DNA of 64,000 bases from Macroventuria anomochaeta (Eukaryota; Ascomycota; Dothideomycetes; Pleosporales; Didymellaceae), in NCBI RefSeq assembly GCF_010093625.1, contig NW_022985387.1:138056-202055 (forward strand), given 5' to 3'. The notes under the pieces are model-generated. The model was given only the letters and a program-made list of their open reading frames with translations, did no database searches and was not told where the DNA came from. Every line of letters starts with the position of its first letter. The stretch's first letter is position 1. This document shows, one piece after another, positions 33,431 through 44,005 of this stretch. A program made the translations under genes and the position numbers.

Positions 33431-34573
33431 ATGTCATCCCACCCATATGCCGCCGAGCTCAGCCTCGCCCTCGCCGCCGTCCACAACGCCTCGATCCTCA
33501 CAAAATCGGTTCTGCGTTCGCTGAAGAACCACGTCTCCGCCGAAACAAAAGCGGACTCGTCCCCCGTAACAATCGCTGATTTCGCCGCCCAAGCACTGCT
33601 CATCAGCTCCATCCATGCCGTTTATCCTTCCGACCAATTCCTCGGCGAGGAGAGCGCAGACGCGCTACGGTCAAACGACACGCTAGCAGACCGTGTCTGG
33701 GACCTTGTGCTACGCGCAAAAGCGCTCCATGCATCGCGTTCCCAAAATGGCCTCTCGCAGCACGAGAACGCCAATGCCGGTGCACAGACGCTGAAGTTCC
33801 CCGCGAGTAAAGAGGAGATGTTTGATCTTATTGATCTTGGCGGCAAAGGAGAGCAGACAAGTGAGGGCAGAGTGTGGGTTATGGATCCTGTGGATGGGAC
33901 GGCGACGTTTATGCAGGGCCAACAATATGCGGTGTGTTTGTGCTTGCTGGTTGATGGACAGCAGACGGTGGGTGTTATTGGGTGTCCGAATCTGGCGTTT
34001 GATGTGGAGGGGCCGTTGGGGCAGAGCAGGTTGCATGAGGACCTTGTTGACGAGGCGGGGTATGGGGTTGTGCTGTCTGCAGTCAAGGGTCAGGGCACGT
34101 ATGTCAGGGGTATGACGAAAGATGGATGGGGAGAGGCGCGGAAGGTGGAGCTGAGCACGTTGCCTGAGAAGAAGCTTGAGGAGCTCAATTTCGTGGAGAG
34201 CACATTGGGGAAGACCAGTCTCTCGCAGGAGGAGCACAAGGCTGTGTGTGAGCAGCTCGGTGCGCAATGGCCAGGGACTGTTATCTGGGCGCAGCAAGTC
34301 AAGCACGTCGCACTCGCACTTGGATCCACAGATGTCATGGTCCGGATCCCAAAGACAGTCGACAGATTTACCTGTGTATGGGACCACGCCGGCGGCCATA
34401 TTCTCTACACCGAAGCCGGTGGACTGATCAAAGACTTCAACGGCGGGGATATCGACTTCGCACAGGGCCGTCACATCGCAGGGGAGCGCAACTATGGCAT
34501 GGTAGCCGCGCTACCATCCGTGTTCGAGAAGGTGGAACGGGCCGTGAAAGACGTCCTCGCTCGGAGACTGTAG
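33431..34573 (+). CDS. MET22: 3'(2'),5'-bisphosphate nucleotidase
   Basis: A single 380-residue frame from ATG to TAG. The inositol-monophosphatase-fold motifs are in order: SPVTIADFAAQA near residue 45, FLGEESADAL near 74 (metal-binding Glu pair), VMDPVDGTATFMQGQQYAV near 150 (metal-binding DPxDGT) and TCVWDHAGGHILYTEAGG near 315 (WDxAG). The enzyme removes the 3' phosphate from 3'-phosphoadenosine 5'-phosphate, the by-product of sulfate assimilation, and is the lithium- and sodium-sensitive salt-tolerance target known as Hal2/Met22. The length and motif spacing match the fungal family. The in-frame insertion after DRVWDLVLRAK (Ser/Asn/Gln-rich) is a loop expansion common in fungi. Confidence 0.96.
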   Translation: MSSHPYAAELSLALAAVHNASILTKSVLRSLKNHVSAETKADSSPVTIADFAAQALLISSIHAVYPSDQFLGEESADALRSNDTLADRVWDLVLRAKALHASRSQNGLSQHENANAGAQTLKFPASKEEMFDLIDLGGKGEQTSEGRVWVMDPVDGTATFMQGQQYAVCLCLLVDGQQTVGVIGCPNLAFDVEGPLGQSRLHEDLVDEAGYGVVLSAVKGQGTYVRGMTKDGWGEARKVELSTLPEKKLEELNFVESTLGKTSLSQEEHKAVCEQLGAQWPGTVIWAQQVKHVALALGSTDVMVRIPKTVDRFTCVWDHAGGHILYTEAGGLIKDFNGGDIDFAQGRHIAGERNYGMVAALPSVFEKVERAVKDVLARRL

Positions 34574-35187
34574 TGATGCGGAATGTAATGCAGGTGAGGA
34601 TTCCCACGCGGTGCGAGGCGAAAGCTTGCTTGCTCGAGCCGAGTTGTACAGCTGTACGACCAGGGCTGCGCGGTTTCACAGAGCCTCACTGGACGGTCAG
34701 ACCATCATTGCTATTTGCTAGGTGCTGGGTGCACCGCAGAAATGACAGAACGTGGGGTGGATCTGAAATGAACGCTCGCATGAGCCTCAGCTGAGCTACA
34801 GGGTCTGTTTCAGGGGAGTGACGAGTGTACGAGACAAAATATACACAAGTATGCAGTGGCTACGTGTTTGAACTTATGCCCGAGGTGCAGCAAACTTGCG
34901 TTAGATGCTGCGCCTAACCGTGAACAATCTGCTGTGCAGCTTCCGTGACACAGCAGAGAGGACTCGACACGCCCTGCTCGGGCATGTTCGTTGATTCGCA
35001 GGACAAACACCACGACTGCTGTGTTCTTTGAAGATGCATCTCTGTATCACACATGCACTAAGATGGCCGTTGATTCGTGCAAAAGACGACGAGGCCGTCG
35101 TGTTATTCGAAGAGGCATCGCTGCATCGCTGCATTGTGTATGCGCTGAATTACCGCTCAGTTATCGTCTAATGACACGGGATCGTCT
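34574..35187. other. Convergent 3' flanks
   Basis: About 0.6 kb between the converging MET22 and VPS29 genes; no further gene recognised. Confidence 0.4.
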
Positions 35188-35999
35188 CTATGCTGCACCA
35201 CCGCCGTTCTTTCTGAACGAAACCTTCTCCACTGCGACATTCTCATTCCCTTCCGCATCCTTACGTAGCTGGTAGACGTATAACACAAGGACGTCACCTT
35301 GAACCTGTACCGCAGTTAGCCGGTCGTTGCACGATTGCTTAGCACCTCTGCTGATAGACAAACTCACGTCCATAAGCACGAAGCTTGGCGTGGGATCTTC
35401 GTCTTCTGTCCACCACCCTGTCGTCATTGCACCTGTAGCACTTCCTGGGTTCACGAAGAACTTGCCCTCCATCTCGTATGCCTCGAACTTGTGTGTGCCG
35501 CCCCATAGCAGGATGTCGACGTCCATCTGCCGTGCTGCAATCAGCAAGCTGTCGCCATCGCCGGGTGGTATAATCGTGTGGCCGTGTGTGAAGCCTATGC
35601 GGAGCGATCCATGTGTGACAACTTTGGAGAGGGCGAGGTTTGGTGCTTCGACGTCAAAGTCGCCCTTGACGATTTGTAGGTCGGGCGCGATGCCTCGCAG
35701 GAACTCGTACGTTTCTCGATCTGTGATGTTGCCAAGGCAAAGAATTTGCCCAATTTTGCCAGGCGCAAGGAGCTTCTTGAACTAGATAGGGTGTAAGTCG
35801 CGGCGCAATCCAAGGGAGGATATAGGCGTAGGTTGTTGTTGATACTGGGATATAAGGGCAGTTCATACCTTTGCCGGGATGTCCTATGTAGCCTGTAAGT
35901 TTGTGAGGTCTAGCATTGTATACTGATAGTATAGGAACATACTGCAGCGCGATCCGGGATGAACAGGTCACCGAGGACCAGCACCAGTCGCGAAGCCAT
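35188..35999 (-). CDS. VPS29: Vacuolar protein sorting protein 29 (retromer)
   Basis: Four exons, 35999-35943, 35883-35869 (15 bases), 35781-35368 and 35304-35188, all phase 0, encode 200 residues. Exon 1 gives MASRLVLVLGDLFIPDRAA, the micro-exon DIPAK, exon 3 FKKLLAPGKIGQILCLGNIT through the GWWTEDEDPTPSFVLMD segment, exon 4 VQGDVLVLYVYQLRK and the C-terminus. Introns begin GTATGT, GTATGA and GTGAGT and end CATAG, TCTAG and TACAG. The sequence has the metallophosphoesterase fold landmarks GD(L), GNITD, KGDFD, THGH and GGTHK, with the catalytic His replaced as in Vps29, which is a structural scaffold. With Vps26 and Vps35 it forms the cargo-selective retromer core for endosome-to-Golgi recycling. 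An unspliced reading would leave only a C-terminal fragment. Confidence 0.95.
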
Positions 36000-37174
36000 C
36001 GTGGCTGCCTATAGTACTTTTGAGGCTATCTTGAGGTATAATCTGACAGCGAGTATACAGGCGACTCAAGATCCGAGAACAAACAGTACAATGAGTACCT
36101 CAAGCGAAAGATGGTGGGGTTACAAGTGGAGTGGGAGGCTGAAGCTTGGGGAAGCTATGCGGTCACTCGGCGGTGGGTGGCAGATTCACTTGGCAGGCAC
36201 GCATGGAGCTAACGCCAGTTCCACCTTCGCCTCTACATCAACTTCACAACGCAACATGAACTCTCTAGTGTCCTCTTTGAGTCCATCGTTTCCTGTTAAC
36301 GCGACTATGTTTTGATCAGAGCTATGCAACAGCAGCACATGAGCCGTGTAGGACGGTAATATCGGTGAACAGCATCGTCCAGAACAGCCAAAAGGTGTGC
36401 ATATGCCCTACGTTCGTCTAGGACGAGTTGTCTCTCGTTGTGTCGAGATCGCGCACGGCTGTATTCTGCTCCTCCAACGCAAGTCTGTATTCCTTTCTCT
36501 TTCCGTCCTCTGAAGTTGGTCACTACAAGCGAGGACCTATTTTCTGTTCTTCCATTCTTCGCCGCCTATATTCCAGCACATCCATCTGTCTTTTGGCTTG
36601 TATGAACACACCAGCTCAAAGAACAGTTTTCCGAGTCTCAAGACTGCTAGGCTAACATCTTGTCGACCACTTCTCACAGCGCGATGAAGTCAGTAATCAA
36701 GAATTGGGACTGGTGTCTCCTAAGTTGCGACAAGAGTGCTTGGAGAATACAAGAGCTTGTTAGACAATAGTAGTATGATGCTCGTCCATAATCTGAAGAT
36801 GTTACTTAATTGGGAGACTTACGCAACCTGCGCAGAGCGCTCCCTGGAGGTTGACCTTGGTGAGTTCTGGGCTGGGTTTTCGAACGGTACAAGAGACAAC
36901 CTTCGAGAGATCCATGGCCGCGGAGAAGTCATGCAAGATACAAGATAGTATATTCCTAACTTCCATCTCGAAATGACCGTCACTAGGGTGTGCAATAATT
37001 CATTTCCTCTTGCTCCGATGGGGTAAGCAACCCCATCATTCCAACTCGCCCATACCAATCAATGAACAGTGAAGTATGAGGGCTCAGATTGGGTCAATTT
37101 GATGCGTTTTTCAAGATGAAGATATTAATATTAGTGCTGAGGCTTATATACAGTTGTTTATAATGTTGTGAGCC
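36000..37174. other. Gene-poor stretch
   Basis: About 1.2 kb: VPS29 promoter side on the left, flank of the transposase remnant on the right. No gene recognised. AGATT at 37086 begins a weak match (AGATTgggTCAATTT) to the reverse complement of 38174-38161 and could be a degraded terminal inverted repeat. Confidence 0.35.
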
Positions 37175-38040
37175 TCACCAGAGGTCGCTACGGATCTTCT
37201 CACCACCATTGACTTGAAGCTTTGCGCACCTTTCAGGCATCTCCCTGATACTCCTCTGCACTCTCATACTTTGATTTGACAGGCTTCTGGGGGGGGGGGG
37301 GGTTTGGCATCCCCAGCATCTCCACTTCATCATTGTGGAAGCCAAGTTTGCTCTTTCTCCACCAGTTGACTGAGGCGTACATGTGAAGGGTGAGGCTTGA
37401 ACGTTTCTTCTTCTTCTGTGAACAAATATTGCCATCAGCAAGGCGTTTCCTATACCTTCTGAGGTTCCTTTTTCGTTGAAAACATTCAGTTGGATTGAAG
37501 TGAGCCTCATCAGTGAAGTGCACCTTATTCCAGTAGTTCATGACTGTATGGTGCTTGTGATCCCAGCCATACTTTCCCCTCAGTATCTTGTTGGCCTTTG
37601 AGGATGTCTTCTGAAAAGGCAGCCATATACAAACGAGCATCCTCCCTGACTGATAAATTATATTGGAGAGAGCGAGGGGCAAGGTTGATACCCATTTGGT
37701 ACGCCTGAACACCCAGGGGCGCTTCATATTTGTGGTGTTGTTCATCATCAATGAGTGCTTGAATCTGCTTCAGAAGTACTGTGAAGAAGTGACCAAGTTT
37801 CCTTCTTCCTTTTGCTGCTGCACGCTTCCTAACTCTTCTCTCATCATTCCAGTGTGCTCGGCCCTTCACCCACTGCCGTCCAGTCCTCGTTGTGATGCCG
37901 TGTTTGTCAGCTATCCGCTTCAAGGTCTCTCTACCCTGTTGTTGGTCATATGCCTCAAAGTAGTGGGAACGCTCAGAAACATCAGGTTCCTTGAGGCTAT
38001 GGTCTTGTTCTGGGGTCTTTGACAATTCACAGGAACTCAT
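37175..38040 (-). mobile_element. Truncated Tc1/mariner-like transposase remnant
   Basis: Minus-strand pieces in three frames read as one transposase. The first (38040-about 37700) has a helix-turn-helix part, ETLKRIADKHGITTRTGRQW. The second (about 37740-37240) holds ANKILRGKYGWDHKHHTVM and the catalytic-Asp segment KVHFTDEAHFNPTE, followed by ASVNWWRKSKLGFHND. The third (about 37260-37175) gives the KYESAEEY tail and then stops. The downstream catalytic acidic residues and the remainder of the DDE domain are missing, so it is a non-autonomous 5' fragment. A run of 14 G (37289-37302) lies at the last frame change. The element is inert as read. Confidence 0.82.
37289..37302. repeat. Homopolymer run of 14 G
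   Basis: Fourteen consecutive G on the plus strand (C on the coding strand of the transposase remnant, giving a Pro run). Such runs are prone to slippage and assembly error, so the apparent frame change here may not be real. Confidence 0.95.
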
Positions 38041-39038
38041 TTTTATCAAATGATATCAATACAGGAGTGAGTTGGGGGTGTGTGAAGGTGGGTGGGTGAT
38101 GGGAGCTCGTACTCAGCCTTGGCTTGGCCAAACATGGGGCATGGATGCGCGACTCGGGTCGCGAAATTGAATCTTCTTTAGGTGAGTAACCTCTTGCCTT
38201 TATCTTCGAAAGAACATACTTTGGACAGGGCATGCTTGCATACGATCTCTTCAGCGAGACTATATCAAAGATATTGATACTCTAAGGGAACAAGTTCAGG
38301 AAGAAGCATTGAGATTCTCAGAGCACCGTGCGACTGAGATCTTTCTACGGAAACGAGACGGAGAAGAAGCCAGAGAGATCTAGAAGGGCTCAGATCACGG
38401 GCCTGTAACCCGGATGTCCTGCCAGCGTCACCGGAGAGGAGTAAATAGGTACTGTGAAGCTCAGGGAGATAACGATGGAACCAACTGATCGCGGATCGAG
38501 GCAACACAGTGTTGGCGGGCGTGTCGACGAGCTTGGACGACGTTTCGGCGCTTTCAGGGTCGCTGCGGCATTTTATCTGGCATTGGTAAAAATGTCCACA
38601 GGATTTCAGGCTCGCAGTGGTCTCAGAATGTGTGGAGGCCGGAGCTCTTGGAGCTATAGCTTGAGGCTGGAGAGGAGGAAGGAAGAAGGAAGTTACTTCC
38701 AGGAAACGAAAGGATCTAATCGTGTTATAAAGATCCGTATGTTGATTGAAGGACACGCCAAAGAGTATCTTGGTTTGATAATGTCTATAAACCGACTGAT
38801 CACAAAACAAGGTCTGTCACGAGCGGTATTTTCAAGCAAAATGATGGATAATGTTCAATCTATACACTAGCTAAATCATATCGGATATCTGACTTTCATT
38901 TCATCGTCCCAACTGCATCGTTTTCCACATATGCAACTCGTATGCAAGCCCACAATCTGTCTCTCTGACTGGACGTCTTACCTCAATGTGAACAGGGAGA
39001 GCGCATAAGCTCTTCGACCCATTCAAGCATCAACGCAC
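38041..39038. other. Gene-poor stretch with short hairpin
   Basis: About 1 kb with no gene supported. CGCGAC (38148-38153) and GTCGCG (38158-38163) form a 6-bp perfect hairpin with a 4-base loop, next to the possible right end of the transposon. A 181-codon minus frame (38810-38265) has no recognisable domain. Confidence 0.35.
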
Positions 39039-39420
39039 TTATGCGGGAGAAGCAGTCTGGTCAGGACGAAGAGCACATTCAGCGTTCTTGAATGCCGGGT
39101 TAAGCTTGCCAACAGGCCAGTCGAGCAGCGTAAGAGACAAGGTAGTAACGTCCGACAGGCTGGAAGGAACAGGCTGGTAGGTGCACGGCAGTTGAACCAG
39201 TTGTCTGGAATACGCTCGGGGCCGGCCAGCCAGTTGCCGTTGGAATCCTGATTGGTACCGAAGAAGAAGGCTATGGTCTTAAGATCGGGTACATCCTCAG
39301 GGCCGTAGCTAGGGAACAGCTCGTATAGGAAGAAGGAAGCTCCGTAAGGCAGGAGAGCGAGGGGGCCGAAGAAGAAGTTGACATTCTCCTGGACGGTGGT
39401 ATGTTAAAAGGTCGCCCACT
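39039..39420 (-). pseudogene. Haloperoxidase-like (peroxidase family 2) C-terminal remnant
   Basis: On the minus strand from about 39400 the frame reads ENVNFFFGPLALLPYGASFF, then YELFPSYGPEDVPDLKTIAF and the PERIPDNWF motif typical of fungal heme-haloperoxidase-like proteins near their C-terminal third. The reading then shifts and resumes as VPSSLSDVTTLSLTLLDWPV with NPAFKNAECAL and TAA at 39039-39041. The segment between IPDNWF and VPSSLS is far shorter than the family would need, so an internal deletion plus frameshift is likely. No intact N-terminus with the heme-ligand PCP motif was found upstream. The family assignment rests on motif memory and is moderate. Confidence 0.45.
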
Positions 39421-41110
39421 GGAGTTCATCTTGACGGTCTCTGTCCATCCGTGACGCTGTACTGTGATGAGTCTCTGAAGCATCGGAAAGCTTGCATTAG
39501 AGTTAAGCATCGGCGCGTCGGCGGCTATTATTGCCCCGCCTTTCGTGCTCCCCATTCGAACATGTCCCGTCGCTCAATCTTGGCTGCTTGGCCTCAATCA
39601 TGTCAGCTTCCGAGCCGTTCGATGCTGATAGAGGCAAGTTAAACCCGAAAGACCAGATAATCGCATACATTATCGCAACTACCCAATCAGGCCCGCAGTT
39701 GAGGTTTTGGAAGAACTCGTAACAAAATTCCGTGACCTGGAGTGGATTCCTATGAGATATGATGGTGCCGAGCCAGAAATAGTCGCCAGTTATTACGATG
39801 AGGACGAAGCTCATCCAAACGCGGTATGTGGGTACTTTTGCCAAAGTTATATGGATGGTCTACTGAGTTGTTTCAAAGTACACCAACGCCAAGAACATCC
39901 TCCGCAGCCAATTTGGCTGGCCGGACAACTTCGACAAGGAGAAATGGAACAGGCAACGAAGCAATATCCGGAAGCAGGTATTGAACCGACACTGATCAAA
40001 GCAAGATATCTGAAGAGAAGACCGTTTGACATGTGTCCTCCTTTGCTACTCTGTACCAGTTGTGCTTTCCGCTTCGCAGAGGGGCACAGAGATGGCGCAG
40101 CTGTCGATAATATACGTAGATGTAGCGAATCATTACTAATGGGTCTTCCTGTTGAGCTTGCTCAATTTCACTTGAATATCGTCAGCGTTCAACATGTGGC
40201 ATCCTACATCGCACGTTCTATACAGGTGTGGGTTTCTGAGATCGTGCGTTCTGGTAAGAACGGATTCCAGTTTGCCTTTCACAACGCCTTGTTGTCCTTC
40301 TCTCTTCTACATCATCAAGCTGACACTGAGAAGTTTGGCAACACTCGTGGCACTGGAGAGAGTTGCTGCGCAGACCAACATGACTTCGGCGTACTATGGT
40401 CAATCGGGCTTCAGGGAAAGGCATGCTCTTAAAGAGCTCCGCACGAGTCAGCCACCCAGCTGCTGTTGTAGCAGCGGCGAGGCGAGCAACTGCGATGGCC
40501 GAGCCAGTGACGCGCGTGTAAGCAAGCCAGGAGCTGACGATTGTCTTGAAGTGCAGAAAAGATCTCTCGGTGTCCATGTTGCCGGTATACGGCGTCGTTG
40601 GACGTGGAGCACTTAAAATACCGTAATGCGGGATTGTTTGTTGCATGCCTCACGTGACGTCAGTCACGGCCCCGATCCGCAGCCCTCAGCGGGTGAAGAT
40701 TTGCAAACCTCTATCACGATTGAGTGTCACAGAGGTATGTAAAATTGGTTAATCCCGGATATTGGCTGTATACGGGTCAGCAGGATCTCAGCTGGTATAG
40801 ATGGAATGCCGAAGACCGCACCTTAGATTGTCATCAAGATCTAGAAGGTGCATGGTGGACCCCCACTGTGCGCACAATCAACAGCGTCACTTCCAAAATC
40901 CACACACGTTCAAAAACCAGGAACCGCCTTCTTGCAACATAGCTTAGCATCACACTGGAACGTCACAACATGCACAGGATCATACGACCTGCTTTCAACA
41001 AAACTTAAATAGGGTTGTTTTATATTTTCAAAAAGAAGCGATACGTAAGGAATATTGACGAGTTTTCCATCTTCTTCAACCTCACAGCACAGCTGCGATG
41101 GCCAACGAAA
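39421..41110. other. Gene-poor stretch
   Basis: About 1.7 kb with no supported gene. A 241-codon plus frame (39707-40432) begins with TTG, not ATG, and has no domain; minus-strand frames over the same span are likewise unconvincing. Part of it may be the lost 5' part of the haloperoxidase-like gene. Confidence 0.4.
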
Positions 41111-41298
41111 AGGGTCGCGTACACCGGAGGTAGTGAAATACCGGCGACACTGTGCCAACGACTATGAGCAAGCCCAGGGAGTCGTCGACTGTGTACAAAA
41201 ATAAGGATAATCGTATATGACCTCGTAAGGTCGTTTTAGCGATTAAACTAAAAAGAACAGATACTACACTTGATCTAAGCCAAAAGGCAAAGAGAGCT
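41111..41298 (-). ncRNA. U2: U2 spliceosomal snRNA
   Basis: The minus strand reads CTCTTTGCCTTTTGGCTTAG then ATCAAGTGTAGTATCTGTTC, the near-invariant 5' part of U2. The branch-site recognition sequence GTAGTA lies within 41269-41262. Stem-loop IIa follows (ACGACCTTACGAGGTC), then an Sm-binding site ATTTTTG at 41202-41196, and two 3' stem-loops: one around GGGCTTGC and one closing GTCGC with GCGAC near 41112. The length of about 188 bases fits fungal U2. The 5' end is placed at 41298 by analogy and the 3' end at the base of the last stem. It base-pairs with the intron branch point during splicing. Confidence 0.93.
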
Positions 41299-41331
41299 AA
41301 AGAAAAAACGAGGAGGACGAGGGCGCGCAAG

Positions 41332-41339
41332 TTTATATA
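41332..41339 (-). promoter_or_regulatory. TATA box of the U2 snRNA gene
   Basis: TATATAAA on the minus strand lies about 34 bases upstream of the predicted U2 5' end, the spacing expected for an RNA polymerase II start. It is embedded in GC-rich sequence and so stands out. Confidence 0.7.
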
Positions 41340-42484
41340 TGCGCTGGAAAAACGCTAGGCGCTAGTGCGCCGTTGCTGGGTGAACGAAGAAAAGTGGATA
41401 GGTGGGACACACGTGAGCACGGTTGCCTGTACGAGAAGGTTGTAGTCGTCAGTGATGACTGCGAGATTACAGGCAGTTACTGCACGTGAATCGCCACAAA
41501 CGTAGAAAGTCTAGACGAAAGCTGGTGCTTCAACCAAGCCGTAGCTGCTTGAGGTGGGTTCGAAATTGTGTGGAGCACGAACAACCTCACTGGGAATATT
41601 CAGCCGAGCATGGAATAGTGTCAGTATATACTTTGCAAAATGTGAGTGTATGATTGAAGAATCGCAAGGAAAACCAAAGGCCACGTGAACCTCCTTTGCC
41701 TGGCTTTTTCTGTGGACAAAATGGCAGGGTCACAGCCAGACGAGTGAGTAATTTCACGTCCGTCGAAGCTGCTTGGCGATTATCAAAGCTAGCATCACTG
41801 TTGACTGAAAAAGAATCCTGCATGTGGGCCTGCGAGTTACATGCGTGGTACCTAGAATATCCAGGAGTCCAGACGAAAGCTTGAAGATTTTAGAACTAAA
41901 AGTCTGAGTGTATCGAGGGAACATCGTTGACAACCTTGACCAGACAGTGAACACAGGTGGACGCACCCTCAACCGCTGACCACGATTCGTCCAGAAAAGG
42001 GGATAGCTGGTCGCCACATGAATGCTCGCTGTCTGTCCTTGACTGTTGAAACACTGCTTAGATAAGACTCAATCAATCAATTCACGTGCGACGAAGATGC
42101 CTGGCAACAACCAAAATCGGCGTCACTGTCGAGCCCATGAGCGCCTTGCACAAAATCAGGCAGTGCTAGCAGTTTGGATGCCTCCAGTTCTCTGTATTGT
42201 GTTGAGCTTCCATAGGATTTGCCCTTAGATTCTCCACTGAACTTGTCGAAATTTGCCCATGGCTTTGTCAAAGACCAGTTGCTGAGCAAGAACCTGGCAC
42301 GTAGCTCATGGTCGAGAACGTATCCGAGCTAAGATGCTTCGCTCCATTCAATGTCAAACGCTAAACCTGATGCCTTTTCCAACGCCGGAGCCTACAGTAC
42401 AATGCATCGATGCATGTGACCCAGCATGCCTCTTTTCCGTCCCTGTATGGTATTGCCACATCCAACCATCCCCAACCTCGTAAC
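41340..42484. other. Gene-poor stretch
   Basis: About 1.1 kb between the U2 promoter and the 3' end of the p24 gene. No gene or RNA recognised. Confidence 0.4.
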
Positions 42485-43268
42485 TCATACAAGCTTCTGC
42501 TTGACAAAGAATGCTCGCAGGTGCGTCAGTTGCCACGCGCAAGTGACACCAAGTACAGCGAGTTGGATCAGGGTCCATCGGACGACACGGGAGTTCGTAC
42601 TCTCAGATTGGTCGCGGAACTCGGCTTCGCGCTCCTGTATGATTGTTAGCAACTTCTTTGACGCTTCTTGGTGCGGCATGTGCGCTGGGGGCAACTTACC
42701 CTCTGGAAGATCTGCTCGCGCCTGACATCCTGTAACCTCGAGTTCAAGTCCTGAACCTTCTCCACCAGTGTCTGGACATGGGCCTTGTCTGTGCTCTCGA
42801 TTCTACTTGTCTCTCCAATAGCCATATCCAGTGTGAACTTGACGGAGCCGTGGATGCCACTGCCCAACCATCCTCCGCTCTGCACATTCTGAGGAGTAAC
42901 GCAAATGCGGTGCTGTCCGGAATCGGCAGCGCTGAAGGTGAACTTGCCCTCACGAGCACCACGTTGGGCGACAATGCGGTGGTTGTTGTCGAACGTCTCC
43001 TCAACGGTGATGAAGACGCCTACGTCTGGCTTCGATTGGAAGGACTTGGTCGCATCGTCCCATACTTCGGCGTGGTAGTGGCCTGTATACTGTTAACCTT
43101 GACCTTCTAGCCGGCTGCTAGAAGCCTCAGAGTGGTCGTACCAACGACTAGAGTATCTTTGGGAAGCTCCTCGAAGAAGCACTTCTGGACTGCGCCGTCA
43201 ATGAAGAAGTGCAGCGCCTGAGCGGGAATTGCCAGCGCAGCGGCGAGCAGTACAGTAGGTTTCCACAT
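42485..43268 (-). CDS. p24 (emp24/gp25L) family ER-Golgi cargo receptor
   Basis: Three exons, 43268-43142, 43082-42700 and 42634-42485, give 219 residues. Introns run 43141-43083 (GTACGA...TACAG) and 42699-42635 (GTAAGT...TACAG). A signal peptide (MWKPTVLLAAALAIPAQA) precedes LHFFIDGAVQKCFFEELPKD, the GOLD-domain start with the first disulfide Cys; the second is in HRICVTPQN. HYHAEVWDD and the coiled coil (VEKVQDLNSRLQDVRREQ) follow, then EREAEFRDQSESTNSRVVRW, one membrane helix and the short cytosolic tail RAFFVKQKLV, which carries an aromatic COPII-type signal and a lysine. The EELPKDTLVVG start and tail resemble the Erp1/Erp5/Erp6 (alpha) branch. Members form heteromers that select GPI-anchored and other cargo in COPII vesicles. 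Confidence 0.95.
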
Positions 43269-44005
43269 GGCGATTGCTTTGCTCCGCAAAAATTGTGCGT
43301 GTGCGGAGTCTGTGGGCTTGTTTGCTGAGCGCTCGTGAACCTTGAGGCTGCGGTGTCGCCAGGTGGTCGATTAAAGTGGCCCGTGCATTATCCCTTAGAA
43401 ACGCGTCAGGATGGTCATTCTTAGTCTTCTCTACCAGCAAACACATGGAGCATGTTCATGCAGAACCATCGCGGTCAGGCTTATTTGATACCTCTCAAGC
43501 TGAATACGATGGCTAGTTGAGAGCGGTACATATTAACTGGAGCCCTTCGAGCGTCATCGCTTGGAGGCAAGAAGTCTTAGTACCTACCTAGGTATACGTA
43601 TGCTGTAGGTGCTCGTCTTACTACAACGCATAAATCAATCAAGCACTCATCCACGGATTGCTGCGACTACTCTGTTTAGTCTCGAGTCAGTCCTCGCTGT
43701 TTCGATTCATCTCCGCGCAGGCCGACCCCGCATGTCCGTAAGCGTGGACGACATTGACCATTTACCTAGGTAAAAGCGTATCAGTTCCAATCTCATAGTC
43801 ACTCAATTTCTGACTTCTTCATTACTCAAACATCAACCGTGCTTCCTTCCTCTGTTCTGTGACATTTACGGATATCCTCTTCCTATTGGCAATAACGCCT
43901 ACTCAGGAGTCGAGTATTGCTTCAGACCTCGGTTCAACTCAATATCCAGTATCAACATCGTCCGGCATCAACAAGTTCGACTAACAACCTCACACAATAT
44001 CCAAA
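43269..44005. promoter_or_regulatory. Divergent promoter region
   Basis: About 740 bases between the p24 gene (minus) and the SDR gene (plus), which must hold both promoters. Two CCTAGGTA elements (43589-43596 and 43764-43771) recur. No gene recognised. Confidence 0.35.

Noticed and set aside
39707..40432. 241-codon plus frame
   Set aside because: Starts with TTG, no domain or splice context; probably chance or antisense of a degraded region.
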